From an uncultured Candidatus Thioglobus sp. (lineage in GTDB: Bacteria; Pseudomonadota; Gammaproteobacteria; PS1; Pseudothioglobaceae): 64,000 bases of DNA. The notes under the pieces are model-generated. The model worked only from the letters and a program-made list of their open reading frames with translations. It was not told the origin of the DNA and ran no database searches. The position numbers and the translations under genes are program-made. The stretch is taken from the NCBI GenBank assembly GCA_905182815.1, contig CAJJCX010000002.1:19567-83566 (forward strand), read 5' to 3'. Positions 1-12,266 of this stretch are shown piece by piece; positions within the stretch are counted from its first letter, which is position 1, and every line of letters begins with the position of its first letter.

Positions 1-1542
1 CTTAAGGGGAGTGACTCTAAAAGATTTAAAGAGATTCAAGAAAGATTAAGCGTTTTAAGTAATCAGTTTTCTAAAAATGTTTTACAAGCAACCAACTCCT
101 GGAAAAAGTCAGTCTCTATTGATGATTTGAATGGATATAGTGAGGCAGAGCTTTCCAAGGTTAGAGAGGGAGATGAGTACGTCGTAAGTCTTCAAATACC
201 AGTCTACATTGATCTTATGACTTATGCTGAGAATAGAGGCTTAAGAGAAGAGGTTTATAGAGCATATATTTCAAGAGCGTCTGATGTTGGGATTACTCCA
301 GTTAAATTTGATAACCGCAAGGTTATGGATGAGATCTTAAAATTACGCTCAGAAATGTCTATCCTTCTGGGCTTATCAAACTATGCAGAATACTCAGTTC
401 AATCCAAAATGGTAGACTCACCCGAATCCGTCATAGATTTTCTAGAGAAGTTAGTAAATCTATCTCATCTGCAAGCAAAGACAGAATTGAAAGATCTGGA
501 GGCTTTTGCTGGACATGATTTAATGCCATGGGACTTAATGTTCTACTCAGAGAAATTAAAGCAAAAAGTATTTAACTTTAAGAGTGCTGATTTAAAGCCA
601 TATTTTCCAGAGAGTAGTGTTCTTAGCGGTTTATTTGAAACGATTCAAAATCTTTATAGTGTTACGCTTACTGAGGTAGAAGAGGATTGCTATCATCCTG
701 ACGTTAGAGTAATAATGTTAGAGGATGAAGATGGGCCAATTGGAAAAATATATTTTGACGTTTATGCAAGAGAAAATAAACGAGGTGGGGCTTGGATGTC
801 AGATTTCCAAGGATTATATAAAGACTCCTTGCCAGTTGCATTTGTTGTTTGTAATTTAAACTCACCTAAAGATGGCAAGCCAGCGCTATTTGATTTTGAT
901 GAGATTGTAACTATTTTTCATGAGTTTGGTCACGCGCTTCATCATTTATTAACTAAAGTTACTTTTCCATGTGCAGCTGGAATTAGCGGCGTTCCATGGG
1001 ACGGCGTTGAGCTTCCTAGTCAATATATGGAAAATTTTTGTTATGAAAGAGGCGTAATTGATTTAATTTCGGGTCACTGGGAAACGGGTGAAAAATTACC
1101 TGAAGAATTATTTAATAAAGTGATTGACTCTAAAAACTTTCAATCAGGACTGCAGATGCTTAGGCAGTGTGAATTTTCGCTATGGGATATAAATACTCAT
1201 ATTTCAAATCTAGATACATATAAAGTTCTAGATAGCGTGAGAGAGAAAACCGCTTTAGTTCCAGTTATTGATGAGAATAGATTCCTTAATTCTTTTTCCC
1301 ATATTTTTAGTGGTGGTTACGCAGCTGGGTATTTCAGCTATAAATGGGCTGAGGTGTTGGCTGCAGATGCTTATGAATTTGTTAAAGATAATGGCGGAAT
1401 TGAGTCTAAATCTGCTGATGATTTCCGAAGATTTATTCTTGAAGTTGGTGGCAGTCTTGACTTTATGGGGCAATACATCAAATTTCGTGGCGGCAAGCCT
1501 AAAATGGAAGGCCTCTTAAAGTCTTCTGGAATTTCAATTTAA
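1..1542 (+). CDS. prlC: Oligopeptidase A (M3 metallopeptidase), 5' end missing
   Basis: Cytosolic zinc oligopeptidase of family M3 that degrades short peptides, including cleaved signal peptides. The reading frame is open from the first base, and the residues before the first internal start codon still look like PrlC, so the gene begins outside the window; about 513 C-terminal residues are present of roughly 680 expected. The zinc-binding HEFGHALHH motif (HExxH) begins at nucleotide 919, and the downstream family segment VELPSQYMENF provides the third ligand region. The frame is intact to a TAA stop. A small membrane-protein ORF follows on the same strand 55 bases later. Confidence 0.95.
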   Translation, partial: LKGSDSKRFKEIQERLSVLSNQFSKNVLQATNSWKKSVSIDDLNGYSEAELSKVREGDEYVVSLQIPVYIDLMTYAENRGLREEVYRAYISRASDVGITPVKFDNRKVMDEILKLRSEMSILLGLSNYAEYSVQSKMVDSPESVIDFLEKLVNLSHLQAKTELKDLEAFAGHDLMPWDLMFYSEKLKQKVFNFKSADLKPYFPESSVLSGLFETIQNLYSVTLTEVEEDCYHPDVRVIMLEDEDGPIGKIYFDVYARENKRGGAWMSDFQGLYKDSLPVAFVVCNLNSPKDGKPALFDFDEIVTIFHEFGHALHHLLTKVTFPCAAGISGVPWDGVELPSQYMENFCYERGVIDLISGHWETGEKLPEELFNKVIDSKNFQSGLQMLRQCEFSLWDINTHISNLDTYKVLDSVREKTALVPVIDENRFLNSFSHIFSGGYAAGYFSYKWAEVLAADAYEFVKDNGGIESKSADDFRRFILEVGGSLDFMGQYIKFRGGKPKMEGLLKSSGISI

Positions 1543-1597
1543 GATATATAAACTTGGTAAAATATGATTTATTTGTTTTCGCTAGTGGAAAAAACTG

Positions 1598-1822
1598 ATG
1601 ATTAAGTATTTGTTAGGTGCAATTCTTGCTTTGGCTGTTATTGGCGGCGCTTTCAAATATGAATCTAATGACACTAGTTGGCAATTAATTATTCTTAAGA
1701 AAGAGGCTTTAAATAGTGTAACTAACGGGGCGATAAGAATTTACAAGCTATTTCCAGACATTAAATCACTATTTTCAGATTCAGATTTAGCCGATACTGC
1801 GGAAATAATACTAGAGGACTAG
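1598..1822 (+). CDS. Small single-pass membrane protein, unknown
   Basis: A 74-residue ORF that I do not recognise. Residues 1-20 form one hydrophobic segment (MIKYLLGAILALAVIGGAF), either a membrane anchor or an uncleaved signal; the rest is polar and ends in an acidic tail. It lies just downstream of prlC on the same strand and converges on fabF with 7 bases between. The upstream ribosome-binding site is weak (GGAAAAA). It is probably real because it fills the gap neatly and has the composition of an exported or anchored protein, but no function can be assigned. Confidence 0.5.
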   Translation: MIKYLLGAILALAVIGGAFKYESNDTSWQLIILKKEALNSVTNGAIRIYKLFPDIKSLFSDSDLADTAEIILED

Positions 1823-1829
1823 AGTTCTT

Positions 1830-3071
1830 TTAAGGTGCCTTAGATATAACAAGTGAGCCATTGGTACCGCCAAACCCAAAAGAGTTTGAAATTGCATGAT
1901 TAATCTTCATTTCTCTTGCTTCATTCGCAGCATAGTCTAAGTCACATTGTGGGTCCTGATTAAATATATTTATTGTGGGAGGCGCTACTTGATCTCTAAT
2001 TGCAAGAGTTGTAAATACTGCCTCAATTCCTCCTGCAGCGCCCAAAAGATGACCAGTCATTGATTTAGTTGAGCTCATAACAATATTTTTTGAGTGTGCA
2101 CCTAAAGCTAGTTTAGCGGCCTCTGTTTCAGCGGCGTCACCAGCTGGAGTCGACGTTCCATGAGCATTAATATAATCTAGCTGATTCGGATTAATACCGG
2201 CATTATTCATAGCATTTCTCATGCATCTTGCAGCACCTTCGCCGCCTTCTGATGGAAGCGTCATATGATATGCATCACTACTCATACCGTACCCTGTAAG
2301 TTCTCCATAAATGTGTGCCCCACGTTTTTTAGCGTGCTCATACTCCTCAAGAACGACAACGCCTGCACCGTCACCAAGAACAAAGCCATCTCTATCAACG
2401 TCCCAAGGTCTTGAAGCAGTTTCTGGATCATCGTTTCTAGTGGAGAGTGCTCGAGCTGCAGCAAAGCCCCCAAGGCCACAGTTAGTTGTTGACATTTCAG
2501 TTCCTCCAGCAATCATAACGTCAGCATCACCATATTCAATTATTCTTGAGGCGTCACCAATATTATGAGTTCCGGTTGTACACGCAGTTACAATTGCAAA
2601 ATTTGGACCCTTAAGACCAAATTTGATAGACATGTTCCCAGAGACCATGTTGATAATGGAAGAGGGTACAAAGAATGGGGAAATTCTCTTGGGCCCTTTC
2701 TCTCTAAAAAGATCTGCTGTTTTTTCAATTGTAGTTAGTCCGCCAATGCCAGCACCAATTGCAACTCCAATTCTCTCAGCATTTTCGTCTGTTACTTCAA
2801 TGCCGCTATCTTCAAAAGCTTGTATTCCAGCCGCCATACCATAATGAATAAATATATCCATTTTTTTAGCCTCTTTAGGGCTTAAGTATTGAGACACATC
2901 AAACTCTTTAACAGCGCCTCCAAATTTAACAGCTTGAATCTCAGTATCAATATTTGTTATTGGCGCTATACCAGAAACGCCATTAATAATATTAGCCCAA
3001 GCATCATTAACATTGTTACCTACTGGGCTTACAATACCTAATCCAGTAATTACAACTCTTCTTTTATTCAT
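1830..3071 (-). CDS. fabF: Beta-ketoacyl-ACP synthase II
   Basis: Condensing enzyme of type II fatty-acid elongation (KAS II), using malonyl-ACP. It has 413 residues, the normal family length. The catalytic triad is visible: Cys164 in TACTTGT, His304 in [11 protein letters not shown] and His341 in [10 protein letters not shown], with the C-terminal NSFGFGGTN loop. It lies downstream of acpP on the same strand, the usual pairing, but a hairpin terminator sits in the 127-base gap, so much acpP transcription may end before fabF. The start ATG is preceded by an A-rich stretch rather than a strong ribosome-binding site. Confidence 0.97.
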   Translation of the reverse strand: MNKRRVVITGLGIVSPVGNNVNDAWANIINGVSGIAPITNIDTEIQAVKFGGAVKEFDVSQYLSPKEAKKMDIFIHYGMAAGIQAFEDSGIEVTDENAERIGVAIGAGIGGLTTIEKTADLFREKGPKRISPFFVPSSIINMVSGNMSIKFGLKGPNFAIVTACTTGTHNIGDASRIIEYGDADVMIAGGTEMSTTNCGLGGFAAARALSTRNDDPETASRPWDVDRDGFVLGDGAGVVVLEEYEHAKKRGAHIYGELTGYGMSSDAYHMTLPSEGGEGAARCMRNAMNNAGINPNQLDYINAHGTSTPAGDAAETEAAKLALGAHSKNIVMSSTKSMTGHLLGAAGGIEAVFTTLAIRDQVAPPTINIFNQDPQCDLDYAANEAREMKINHAISNSFGFGGTNGSLVISKAP

Positions 3072-3142
3072 AGTAGATTTTCTTTTAAAGTTAACAAAGT
3101 AAATTTATATAAGTTATTTAATTTGAGAGATAAATGTTGCGT

Positions 3143-3178
3143 AAAAAAAGGCGTATTACTTTTTAAAGTAAACGCCTT
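3143..3178 (-). terminator. Rho-independent terminator between acpP and fabF
   Basis: On the minus strand, AAGGCGTTTACT pairs with AGTAATACGCCTT (one bulge) and is followed directly by a run of seven T. It sits after the acpP stop and before fabF, where it could let abundant acpP mRNA end while some transcripts continue into fabF. Confidence 0.75.
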
Positions 3179-3198
3179 ATAAGATTTATTGAAGTTTA

Positions 3199-3426
3199 TT
3201 AAGTGTTTGCGTTAATATAATCTATTGCTTGTTGAATAGTAGTAATATTTTCTGCTTCTTCGTCTGCAATTTCACAATCAAACTCTTCTTCAAGAGACAT
3301 TACAAGTTCTACAGTATCTAATGAATCAGCCCCTAAATCATCGATAAATGAAGCATTATTGTCAATTTCACCACTAACATCTAACTGCTCACTTACAACT
3401 TTACGTACTCTATCTTCAATACTCAT
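3199..3426 (-). CDS. acpP: Acyl carrier protein
   Basis: Small acidic carrier (75 residues) that holds acyl chains on 4'-phosphopantetheine during fatty-acid and lipid A synthesis. The attachment site is Ser35 in [12 protein letters not shown]. The holo-ACP synthase that would load it (acpS) is at about 47.9 kb, and its users fabF, fabZ, lpxA and lpxD are also in this window. It lies between queC and fabF on the same strand, with 80 bases upstream and a terminator downstream. The usual upstream fabD/fabG genes are absent here. Confidence 0.97.
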   Translation of the reverse strand: MSIEDRVRKVVSEQLDVSGEIDNNASFIDDLGADSLDTVELVMSLEEEFDCEIADEEAENITTIQQAIDYINANT

Positions 3427-3506
3427 TTTGAGTTAAATCCTTAAATTGTTTAAAAGTTTATATTTTATCTTCAAAAAACATTTAAATAGCGCTAAATTTT
3501 AAATAT

Positions 3507-4178
3507 TTATTGATAAAAAGTTGGATCCTTGATGTTTGCATTGTTAAAGCCATTTATCCTAAGTACGCATGCATCACACTCGCCACAAGCCTCTCCATTT
3601 GAGTTAGCTAGGTAACAGCTAATAGTTTGTGAGTAGTCAACACCAAGACTTAATCCTTTTTGGATAATCTCTGCTTTGGTCATACTAATTAAAGGCGTTT
3701 TAATTTCAATTTTTTCACCTTCAACAGATTGCTTTGTTGCCAGATTTGCCATATCTTCAAATGCTTTAATAAATTCAGGCCTGCAATCAGGATAGCCAGA
3801 GTAATCAAGAGCATTAACACCAATATAAATTTTTTGACAGTCAATTACTTCAGCCCATGCTAGTGCAAAAGATAAGAAAATAGTATTTCGGGCTGGAACA
3901 TAAGTGACAGGGATTTCATCACTTTCAGAGTACTTTGGAACATCTATTTTGTCATCTGTTAAAGCAGAGCCTCCAATATCAGCAAGGGAGATTTTCATAA
4001 TGCGATGCTCTGCCACTTTAGATTGCTTGGCAATAGTTTTTGCAGATTCTAGCTCAGAGCGTTGCTTTTGACCATAATCAAAACTTAGCGCATAACATTC
4101 AAAATCATGAGCTTTTGCAATTGCAAGTACGGTTGTTGAGTCTAAGCCGCCAGATAACAAAACAATCGCTTTAGACAT
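3507..4178 (-). CDS. queC: 7-cyano-7-deazaguanine (preQ0) synthase
   Basis: ATP-dependent enzyme that converts 7-carboxy-7-deazaguanine to preQ0 in the pathway to queuosine in tRNA. It has 223 residues. The N-terminal PP-loop is SGGLDSTT (residues 9-16), and the C-terminal zinc site is the cysteine cluster in [20 protein letters not shown]. The start overlaps the 3' end of parE by 8 bases, implying translational coupling. No other queuosine genes are in the window. Confidence 0.96.
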   Translation of the reverse strand: MSKAIVLLSGGLDSTTVLAIAKAHDFECYALSFDYGQKQRSELESAKTIAKQSKVAEHRIMKISLADIGGSALTDDKIDVPKYSESDEIPVTYVPARNTIFLSFALAWAEVIDCQKIYIGVNALDYSGYPDCRPEFIKAFEDMANLATKQSVEGEKIEIKTPLISMTKAEIIQKGLSLGVDYSQTISCYLANSNGEACGECDACVLRINGFNNANIKDPTFYQ

Positions 4179-6054
4179 TTGCCAGATTACCTTTGGTCTC
4201 TAACCAAGATTTACGGTCTGAAGCTCTTTTTTTAGAAAGCAGCATGTCCATAGTTTCTGCAACCTGAAGTGGGTGATTAAGAGTCAACTGAATTAATCTT
4301 CTAGTATCTGGCTGCATGGTTGTTTCTCTAAGCTGCTTTGGATTCATCTCACCTAATCCTTTAAATCTTTGAACTTGAATTTTTTGACGACTATTTTCCT
4401 TTGCAAGTTTGGCTTCAAATGCATCTTTCTCTTTATCATCTAGGGCGTAGAATACCTGCTTTCCTGCATCAATCCGATATAGAGGCGGCATTGCCACATA
4501 GACATGACCTTCTTTAACTAGTTTAGGGAAGTGCTTAACAAATAAAGCGCAAATAAGGGTAGCAATATGAAGTCCATCTGAGTCAGCATCAGCTAAGATA
4601 CAAACCTTTCCATATCGAAGCCCAGAAAGATCACTATTATCGGGCTCTAAACCAATTGCAACACTTATATCATGAATTTCATTTGAGGCAAGAACTTGAG
4701 AAGAGTCAACTTCCCATGTATTAAGAATTTTACCTCTAAGTGGTAATATGGCTTGATACTCTTTGTCTCTAGCCTGTTTTGCTGAGCCTCCAGCAGAGTC
4801 TCCTTCAACTAAAAAAACTTCAGTTTGATCGAGATCAACACTGGTACAGTCAGATAGCTTTCCAGGAAGCGCTGGCCCACTTACGATTTTTTTGCGAATA
4901 ACTTTCTTAGCAGTTTTTAATCTGATTTGAGCATTAAGGATAGCTAGTTCAGCAATTTTTTCAGCTATATCAGTATGCTGATTTAGCCATAAACTAAATG
5001 AGTCTTTAACTACTCCTGAAACAAAAGAGGCACACTCTCGTGAAGATAGTCTTTCCTTTGTCTGGCCTGAAAACTGCGGATCAAGAATTTTAATTGACAA
5101 TACAAAGGCAATATTTTGCCAAACATCATCAGGCGTTAATTTAATATTTTTTGGTATAAGGCTTCTGAACTCACAAAACTCTTTTAACGCATCTGTTAAT
5201 CCAGATCGGAGTCCATTAACATGAGTTCCTCCACCAATTGTAGGAATCAAGTTTACAAAGCTTTCAGCGGTAGTATTTGTAGTATTTTCAGTCCAAGTTA
5301 GTGCGCAATTAAGCTGCTCCTCTTTCGTTTTACTAGAGATTACAAAAGGTATTGCGGGAATGCAATCTAACCCATCTAGAGAAGCTTGAAGGTAGTCTTT
5401 AATACCATCTTCAAAGAGCCATTTATCTGTTGTTTCATCAATTTCGTTTACAAAGTTAACTTCAAGCCCAGGACAAAGAACCGCTTTAGAGCGAAGATTA
5501 TGCCTTAAGTTTTTGATAGAAAACTTTACAGTATCAAAATATTGAGGATCTGGTGAGAACTTTATTAAAGTTCCAGTATTACGCTTACCAACTTCTCCTA
5601 TTTCCTCTAAATCTTTTGATTTAGCGCCTGATTCAAATTGCATATAGTATTGCTTTGAATCTCTTTTTATCCAGATTTCAATTGAACTCGATAGGGCGTT
5701 CACTACAGAAATTCCAACTCCATGAAGTCCACCAGAGAATTGATAAGAATCATTTGAGAACTTGCCGCCAGCATGAAGCTTTGTTAGGATAACCTCAACA
5801 GCAGGTGTTCCTTCTTTTGGATGAATATCTACAGGTATTCCTCTGCCATTGTCTTCAACAGACATAGAATTATCTTTATGAAGAGTTACGTTGATTTGAG
5901 TTGCATAGCCAGAGACAGCTTCATCAACACTGTTATCAACTACTTCTTGAGCGAGGTGATTTGGACTTTCAGTATCGGTATACATTCCTGGGCGTTTTTT
6001 GACTGGCTCCAGGCCAGTTAGTACTTCTATTGATGACGCGTCGTAATTAGACAT
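4171..6054 (-). CDS. parE: DNA topoisomerase IV subunit B
   Basis: ATPase subunit of topoisomerase IV, which with ParC decatenates daughter chromosomes. It has 627 residues, matching ParE (about 630) rather than GyrB (about 800). Order: GHKL ATPase ([40 protein letters not shown]), transducer domain, then Toprim with [14 protein letters not shown] and DADSDGLHI, and a C-terminal [11 protein letters not shown] block. ParC is not in the window. It overlaps queC by 8 bases and is separated from groEL by a strong terminator. Confidence 0.96.
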   Translation of the reverse strand: MSNYDASSIEVLTGLEPVKKRPGMYTDTESPNHLAQEVVDNSVDEAVSGYATQINVTLHKDNSMSVEDNGRGIPVDIHPKEGTPAVEVILTKLHAGGKFSNDSYQFSGGLHGVGISVVNALSSSIEIWIKRDSKQYYMQFESGAKSKDLEEIGEVGKRNTGTLIKFSPDPQYFDTVKFSIKNLRHNLRSKAVLCPGLEVNFVNEIDETTDKWLFEDGIKDYLQASLDGLDCIPAIPFVISSKTKEEQLNCALTWTENTTNTTAESFVNLIPTIGGGTHVNGLRSGLTDALKEFCEFRSLIPKNIKLTPDDVWQNIAFVLSIKILDPQFSGQTKERLSSRECASFVSGVVKDSFSLWLNQHTDIAEKIAELAILNAQIRLKTAKKVIRKKIVSGPALPGKLSDCTSVDLDQTEVFLVEGDSAGGSAKQARDKEYQAILPLRGKILNTWEVDSSQVLASNEIHDISVAIGLEPDNSDLSGLRYGKVCILADADSDGLHIATLICALFVKHFPKLVKEGHVYVAMPPLYRIDAGKQVFYALDDKEKDAFEAKLAKENSRQKIQVQRFKGLGEMNPKQLRETTMQPDTRRLIQLTLNHPLQVAETMDMLLSKKRASDRKSWLETKGNLANV

Positions 6055-6088
6055 ATGATGTATTGGTTGTAATTGGCTGACATAATAC

Positions 6089-6121
6089 CAAAAAAAAGCC
6101 CCAAAAAATGGGGCTTTTTTT
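6089..6121 (-). terminator. Rho-independent terminator downstream of groEL
   Basis: The stem AAAAGCCCC / GGGGCTTTT has a short A/T loop and T-rich flanks on both strands, so it could work in either direction. Its position 17 bases after groEL fits termination of the groESL transcript and insulation of parE. Confidence 0.85.
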
Positions 6122-6137
6122 ATAAAGACAAATAGTT

Positions 6138-7790
<1,653 letters not shown>

Positions 7791-8081
7791 TTATTCTTCA
7801 ATTACTGCAACAATTTCATCTTCGCTCATCACTAGAAGCTTTTCTTCTGCTACAGTGATTTCCGCACCTGAGTATTGACCAAACATTACTATATCGCCAA
7901 CCTTCACATCCAAAGGAATTAAATCTCCTTGGGTACTAATTCTGCCATTTCCAGCTGCAACAACTTCACCTCTAGAAGGCTTTTCAGTTGATGAATCAGG
8001 GATAATTAAACCACTTGCTGTTGTTTTCTTTTCTTCTACTCTTCGCACAATGACACGGTCATGTAAGGGACGGATTTCCAT
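7791..8081 (-). CDS. groS: Co-chaperonin GroES (10 kDa)
   Basis: Heptameric lid of the GroEL chamber, 96 residues. Diagnostic segments are [12 protein letters not shown] at the N-terminus, the mobile loop around [13 protein letters not shown], and [14 protein letters not shown]. The ribosome-binding site AGGAGAG lies just upstream. Only 34 bases separate it from the rpoH stop, so it is either co-transcribed with rpoH or uses a promoter inside the rpoH 3' end. I could not find a convincing sigma-32 promoter there by eye. Confidence 0.97.
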   Translation of the reverse strand: MEIRPLHDRVIVRRVEEKKTTASGLIIPDSSTEKPSRGEVVAAGNGRISTQGDLIPLDVKVGDIVMFGQYSGAEITVAEEKLLVMSEDEIVAVIEE

Positions 8082-8115
8082 ATTCTCTCCTGGTGTTGAA
8101 CTACAAAATTTGTCG

Positions 8116-8955
8116 TTAAAGGTTTACTTGGCCTTCTAGACGTTCTTTAAGCTTTTTAATAGCTTTGTTTTCAAGTTGACGAACCCTTTCAGCGGAAACA
8201 CCATACTTGTCTGCTAAAGTATGTAGGGTCGATTTTTCTTCTTTCAAGTACCTTGCTTGTAAAATATCGATACTTCTTTCATCTAAAGAAGAAAGTGCTT
8301 GATAAAGCTTATTATGTTGATCTTCTTGGTTTTTATCATTTAATACTAATTGTTCAGGATTTTTACCAGGATCTGAGATGTAGTGCTCTGGAGTATAAGT
8401 ATCATCGTCATCATTAACCTCAAAAGCAACATCGTTGAGCTGAAGCCTAGATTCCATTTCAATAACATCTTTTTCTTTAACGCCAAGATCTTCTGCAATT
8501 ATTTTGGCTTGCTCACTTGTTAGAGATTGAAAAATATTTGCCTTTGCTTTTCTGAGTTTAAAGAAAAGCTTTCTTTGTGCTTTAGTTGTTGCTACTTTAA
8601 CAATTTTCCAGTTTTTAAAGATGTATTCATGAATCTCTGCACGAATCCAATAAACAGCAAAAGAAGATAGCCTAACTTTTTTATGAGGGTTAAAGCGTTT
8701 AACCGCTTTCATTAAACCAATCGTGCCTTCTTGAATTAGATCAGCATTTTCAAGACCATACCCTTTATAGCTATGCGCAATAAAGGCAACGAATCTCATA
8801 TGAGCAAGAACAAGTCTTTGTGCAGCCGATAAACTGCCATTCTCATAGAGTTCAATAGCCAACTCATATTCTTGCTCTGGAGTTAGAATTGGAGGGTATT
8901 TTTGTACCTCTAGATCTCTAGATGTATTTTTTATCGATAATGCAAAATCACTCAT
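8116..8955 (-). CDS. rpoH: RNA polymerase heat-shock sigma factor (sigma-32)
   Basis: Alternative sigma factor that directs transcription of heat-shock genes. It has 279 residues. Region 2 holds [20 protein letters not shown] and [19 protein letters not shown]; the RpoH-specific box is [12 protein letters not shown]; region 4 ends in [19 protein letters not shown]. This separates it from RpoD and RpoS. The usual neighbours ftsEX are replaced by gmk upstream and groESL immediately downstream, so the regulator sits directly before a classic target operon. A strong sigma-70-type promoter lies about 30 bases upstream of the ATG. Confidence 0.95.
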   Translation of the reverse strand: MSDFALSIKNTSRDLEVQKYPPILTPEQEYELAIELYENGSLSAAQRLVLAHMRFVAFIAHSYKGYGLENADLIQEGTIGLMKAVKRFNPHKKVRLSSFAVYWIRAEIHEYIFKNWKIVKVATTKAQRKLFFKLRKAKANIFQSLTSEQAKIIAEDLGVKEKDVIEMESRLQLNDVAFEVNDDDDTYTPEHYISDPGKNPEQLVLNDKNQEDQHNKLYQALSSLDERSIDILQARYLKEEKSTLHTLADKYGVSAERVRQLENKAIKKLKERLEGQVNL

Positions 8956-8986
8956 AAATCTTCTTAAAATGATAATTTAGGGCTAA

Positions 8987-9014
8987 ATTATACCAAATTT
9001 TTCAGTTATATCAA
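8987..9014 (-). promoter_or_regulatory. Sigma-70-type promoter for rpoH
   Basis: On the minus strand TTGATA (9009-9014), a 16-base spacer and a perfect TATAAT (8987-8992) lie about 30 bases upstream of the rpoH ATG. The -35 element overlaps the last bases of gmk. Identified by eye from consensus match and position. Confidence 0.65.
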
Positions 9015-9632
9015 TTTTTTAAGTAGTTTTTTGTGTTTGATTGACTGCTCTTCTAAAGACAGGTGAGCGCGCTTAGATAGATTATTTGAAGAGGATATTA
9101 TTGACTCTAGATCAGCTAAAGCAGCATTAAAATTGTCATTAATGACTAGATAATCAAACTCACTATAATGACTCATTTGATTTTCTGCATCCAGCATTCT
9201 TTTTTTGATGATTAGCTCATCATCTTGAGCCCTATTCTTAAGCCTTAGTTCTAGTGCTTCTTTTGAAGGTGGTAAAATAAATATGCTAATTGCACTAGGT
9301 AAGTTCTGCTTAACTTGATGAGCACCTTGCCAGTCAATTTCCAGGATGACATCTATGTTATTGTTCAGATTGTCATTAATTAGTTTTTTAGAAGTCCCAT
9401 AGAAGTTTTCAAAGACTTCAGCATGCTCAATAAATGCATCATCACTCACCATTTTTTGAAATTCAGCAACTGAAACAAAATGATAATTAGTTCCATTAAC
9501 CTCACCGGCTCTAGGCTTTCGTGTCGTATGAGATATAGAGACGCGCAGGTTTTTAGTATTATTAATTAATGACTCAACAAGAGATGTTTTTCCGCATCCT
9601 GAGGGAGCTGCTACTATAAATAGATTAGACAT
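9006..9632 (-). CDS. gmk: Guanylate kinase
   Basis: Phosphorylates GMP to GDP with ATP. It has 208 residues. The P-loop is APSGCGKTSL (residues 9-18), followed by the GMP-binding region SHTTRKPRAGEVNGTNYHF and the LEIDWQGA Walker B-like segment. The rpoZ-spoT genes that often follow gmk are absent; spoT is about 34 kb away here. It follows yggX by 23 bases on the same strand and carries the rpoH promoter at its 3' end. Confidence 0.96.
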   Translation of the reverse strand: MSNLFIVAAPSGCGKTSLVESLINNTKNLRVSISHTTRKPRAGEVNGTNYHFVSVAEFQKMVSDDAFIEHAEVFENFYGTSKKLINDNLNNNIDVILEIDWQGAHQVKQNLPSAISIFILPPSKEALELRLKNRAQDDELIIKKRMLDAENQMSHYSEFDYLVINDNFNAALADLESIISSSNNLSKRAHLSLEEQSIKHKKLLKKLI

Positions 9633-9655
9633 TTTTTAATCAAATTTCCATATAA

Positions 9656-9922
9656 TTATTTTGGTACATAACCCTCAATTTGATCAATGTCTTGCTCTGA
9701 AAAAAAGTAATTTTCCATTTGTTCTTTTAGGTAGCTCTGTGATGACTCATCAAATAAGTTTAAATTATTTTCATTAATTAACATAGTTTGGTGGTCAAGC
9801 CACATTTGCCAAGCCTCTTTAGAGACTGAATCCAGTATCCTTTTACCGAGATCGCCAGGGTAGGGCGCTCTTTCTAGTCCTTCTAGCTTTGTATCTAATT
9901 TAATGCAGTGAACTTCTTTCAT
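9656..9922 (-). CDS. yggX: Probable Fe(2+)-trafficking protein
   Basis: YggX family protein (88 residues), linked in enterobacteria to iron handling and protection of iron-sulfur clusters from oxidation. Family marks are the near N-terminal cysteine (Cys6), YPGDLGKRI, the [20 protein letters not shown] block and a C-terminal EGYVPK. It overlaps the 3' end of murJ by 4 bases (ATGA), indicating coupled translation. The usual partner mutY is not adjacent. Confidence 0.93.
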   Translation of the reverse strand: MKEVHCIKLDTKLEGLERAPYPGDLGKRILDSVSKEAWQMWLDHQTMLINENNLNLFDESSQSYLKEQMENYFFSEQDIDQIEGYVPK

Positions 9923-11448
9923 AATTGTTTTAATCTAACTCCAAGTGTATAAAGCGTTAAAAAATATATAGCTATTGAAATGGTAATAGTTTTTGAAATA
10001 AGTATAGTCCTCTCTATTAGAGAGGATTCAAGATAAAGACTTATACTTGAATCAAAGTAATAAATATACAGCGACATTATAGTGACTGCAAATATTACTT
10101 TAACTAGCATTTTATAAAAAGTAATATGAAACCTAAATATTGACTGCTTTATTAAGAAAAAATATAGAATTGCAGCATTAATTAGCGCTGAGATTGATGT
10201 GGCCGCTGCTAAGCCAACATGATCAAAGTACTGAACTAATATTAAATTTAGAACTATATTTGAAACCATTGCAACTACGCCAGCTTTAACAGGAGTTTTA
10301 GTGTCTCCTCTTGATAGAAAAATTGGCGCAAAGATTTTTATTGCAATGAACGCCATTAAGCCAGAGCCATATGCCTGAAGACTTAAAGATGTTTTTTTAG
10401 CAGATAAGGCATCAAATGCATCATATTGAAAAAGCGTAATTATTAGTTCTTCTGCAAGCAGAACTAAACCAGCACAAGCAGGAAGTCCTAATAAAATTGC
10501 ATATAAAAGAGCTTTATCAATTGTATTTATAAAGTTTTTAGTGTCATTTTTTGCATGATAGTTACTCAGTTTTGCCAGTGCAACAGTAGCTAAAGCAATG
10601 CCAATTAAAGCTAGAGGAAGCTCTAGTAACCTATCTGAATAATACAGCCATGAGACACTTCCAGCTATAAGGGTTGATGCAATCATTGTGTCAACTAATA
10701 AATTAATTTGAGATACTGATACTCCAAACAAGGCTGGAAGCATTCTCTTTCTAAGTATTGAAAGTGCCTTATGATGACCAAACTGTAATTTAGGTAGTCG
10801 TTTTATTTTTCTTAAAAATGGAATTTGAAAGCCAAGCTGTATAATTCCTCCAATGAGGACGCCCCAGGCTAGTGCCATAATTGGTGTGGACAAGTATTTA
10901 GATAAAAATACAGCGCTAAGGATTAATGAAACATTTAGTAATACTGGAGTAAATGCTGGAATTATAAAATTATCATAAGTATTAAGGATAGATCCAGATA
11001 AGGCAGTAAGAGATATTAAAAGCAAATAAGGAAAAGTAATTCGAAGCATATCAGAGGCTAAATTAAACTGAGTTGCATCAGCTTTAAAGTAGAACCCCCA
11101 TGCAAATAAAAGTATTATTAATGGCGCTATTACAATTGCAATAAGGGTAATAATCATAAGTATGCTGAGTAATTTAGTAGCAATATGATTAATTACTAAT
11201 TGAACCTCTTCATCAGATTGATTAGCTTTTGACTCTGCCAAAATTGGCAAAAAGGCTTGTGAAAAAGCGCCTTCGGCAAATAGACGCCTAAAAAAATTAG
11301 GTATTCTAAAGGCTACTAAGAATGCATCAGTTAGCTCATTAGCTCCAAAGAGCCTTGCAATAATAAAATCTCGAACTAGCCCTAAGATTCTTGAAATAAA
11401 GGTCATTGCAGCGACAATGCTGCTGGACTTTATGAAAGACTTAGACAT
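9919..11448 (-). CDS. murJ: Lipid II flippase MurJ
   Basis: Inner-membrane flippase of the MOP superfamily that moves lipid II to the periplasm for peptidoglycan synthesis. It has 509 residues with about 14 predicted membrane segments. The N-terminal family signature is visible ([18 protein letters not shown], then [20 protein letters not shown]). It sits between lpxA (15 bases upstream) and yggX (4-base overlap) on the same strand, so it ends the envelope-biogenesis run that starts at bamA. Confidence 0.95.
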   Translation of the reverse strand: MSKSFIKSSSIVAAMTFISRILGLVRDFIIARLFGANELTDAFLVAFRIPNFFRRLFAEGAFSQAFLPILAESKANQSDEEVQLVINHIATKLLSILMIITLIAIVIAPLIILLFAWGFYFKADATQFNLASDMLRITFPYLLLISLTALSGSILNTYDNFIIPAFTPVLLNVSLILSAVFLSKYLSTPIMALAWGVLIGGIIQLGFQIPFLRKIKRLPKLQFGHHKALSILRKRMLPALFGVSVSQINLLVDTMIASTLIAGSVSWLYYSDRLLELPLALIGIALATVALAKLSNYHAKNDTKNFINTIDKALLYAILLGLPACAGLVLLAEELIITLFQYDAFDALSAKKTSLSLQAYGSGLMAFIAIKIFAPIFLSRGDTKTPVKAGVVAMVSNIVLNLILVQYFDHVGLAAATSISALINAAILYFFLIKQSIFRFHITFYKMLVKVIFAVTIMSLYIYYFDSSISLYLESSLIERTILISKTITISIAIYFLTLYTLGVRLKQL

Positions 11449-11463
11449 AACAGAAAATGCTAT

Positions 11464-12261
11464 CTATTCATCAACTGGGCCGCGCATGATGCCCACTCTT
11501 GAGTTTCGTATACATTCTACAAATTGCATAACTTCGTGACTGTCAGATTCTGATGCTTCAAGCTCACTTAGTGCATGGTCAAGAAGTCTGCCTTGAGAAT
11601 CACGATAAACGACCTTAAAGGCTCGTTTTATAGATGAAATTGAGCTTGCACTAAAACCTCTTCTCTTCATTCCAACAGAGTTAATGCTTCTTATTTTTGG
11701 ATGGATGCCAGCTGCAACCATATAGTCAGGGATATCTTTATTAATTTGACTACCCATTCCAGCGTAAGAATGCCTTCCAATGCCGCAAAATTGTTTAACT
11801 AAAACAAAGCCACCAAGTATGGCCCAGTCTGAAATTCTAACATGACCAGCTAGTGAGGCGTTATTAGACATAATGATATGATCACCGAGCTGACAATCAT
11901 GTGCAATATGAACATACGACATGAGCATATTATTTGAGCCAATTCTTGTTAAAGAGTTCTCTTTTTCAGTGCCTCTGTTAATTGTGCAAAACTCCCTAAT
12001 CATGTTGTCATCTCCTATCACTAGGTTGCTTTCTTGCCCATCTTGATAAGTAATATCTTGAGGATCACCACCAATAGAAGCAAAAGAGTAAATATGATTA
12101 TTTTTACCAATTTTCGTAGGGCCTGCAATTACAGCATGAGAATCTATTACTGTTCCAGCTCCTATTTCAACATTAGCACCAATAACTGCATAAGCTGCTA
12201 TTTCAGCACTTTTATGAATTTTAGCGCTTTCATGAATAATGGCAGAAGGGTCAGTAGACAT
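11464..12261 (-). CDS. lpxA: UDP-N-acetylglucosamine acyltransferase
   Basis: First enzyme of lipid A synthesis: transfers a 3-hydroxyacyl chain from ACP to UDP-GlcNAc. It has 265 residues, normal length. Hexapeptide repeats fold the left-handed beta-helix (IHESAKIHKSAEIAAYAVIG onward), with the catalytic-histidine region in MSYVHIAHDCQLGDH and the family segment GGFVLVKQFCGIGRH. It follows fabZ by 5 bases in the conserved order lpxD-fabZ-lpxA. Confidence 0.97.
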   Translation of the reverse strand: MSTDPSAIIHESAKIHKSAEIAAYAVIGANVEIGAGTVIDSHAVIAGPTKIGKNNHIYSFASIGGDPQDITYQDGQESNLVIGDDNMIREFCTINRGTEKENSLTRIGSNNMLMSYVHIAHDCQLGDHIIMSNNASLAGHVRISDWAILGGFVLVKQFCGIGRHSYAGMGSQINKDIPDYMVAAGIHPKIRSINSVGMKRRGFSASSISSIKRAFKVVYRDSQGRLLDHALSELEASESDSHEVMQFVECIRNSRVGIMRGPVDE

Positions 12262-12266
12262 AATTA

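Noticed and set aside
8082..8250. Sigma-32 promoter upstream of groES
   Set aside because: A CTTGAA-like element occurs inside rpoH, but no CCCAT-type -10 is found at the required spacing.
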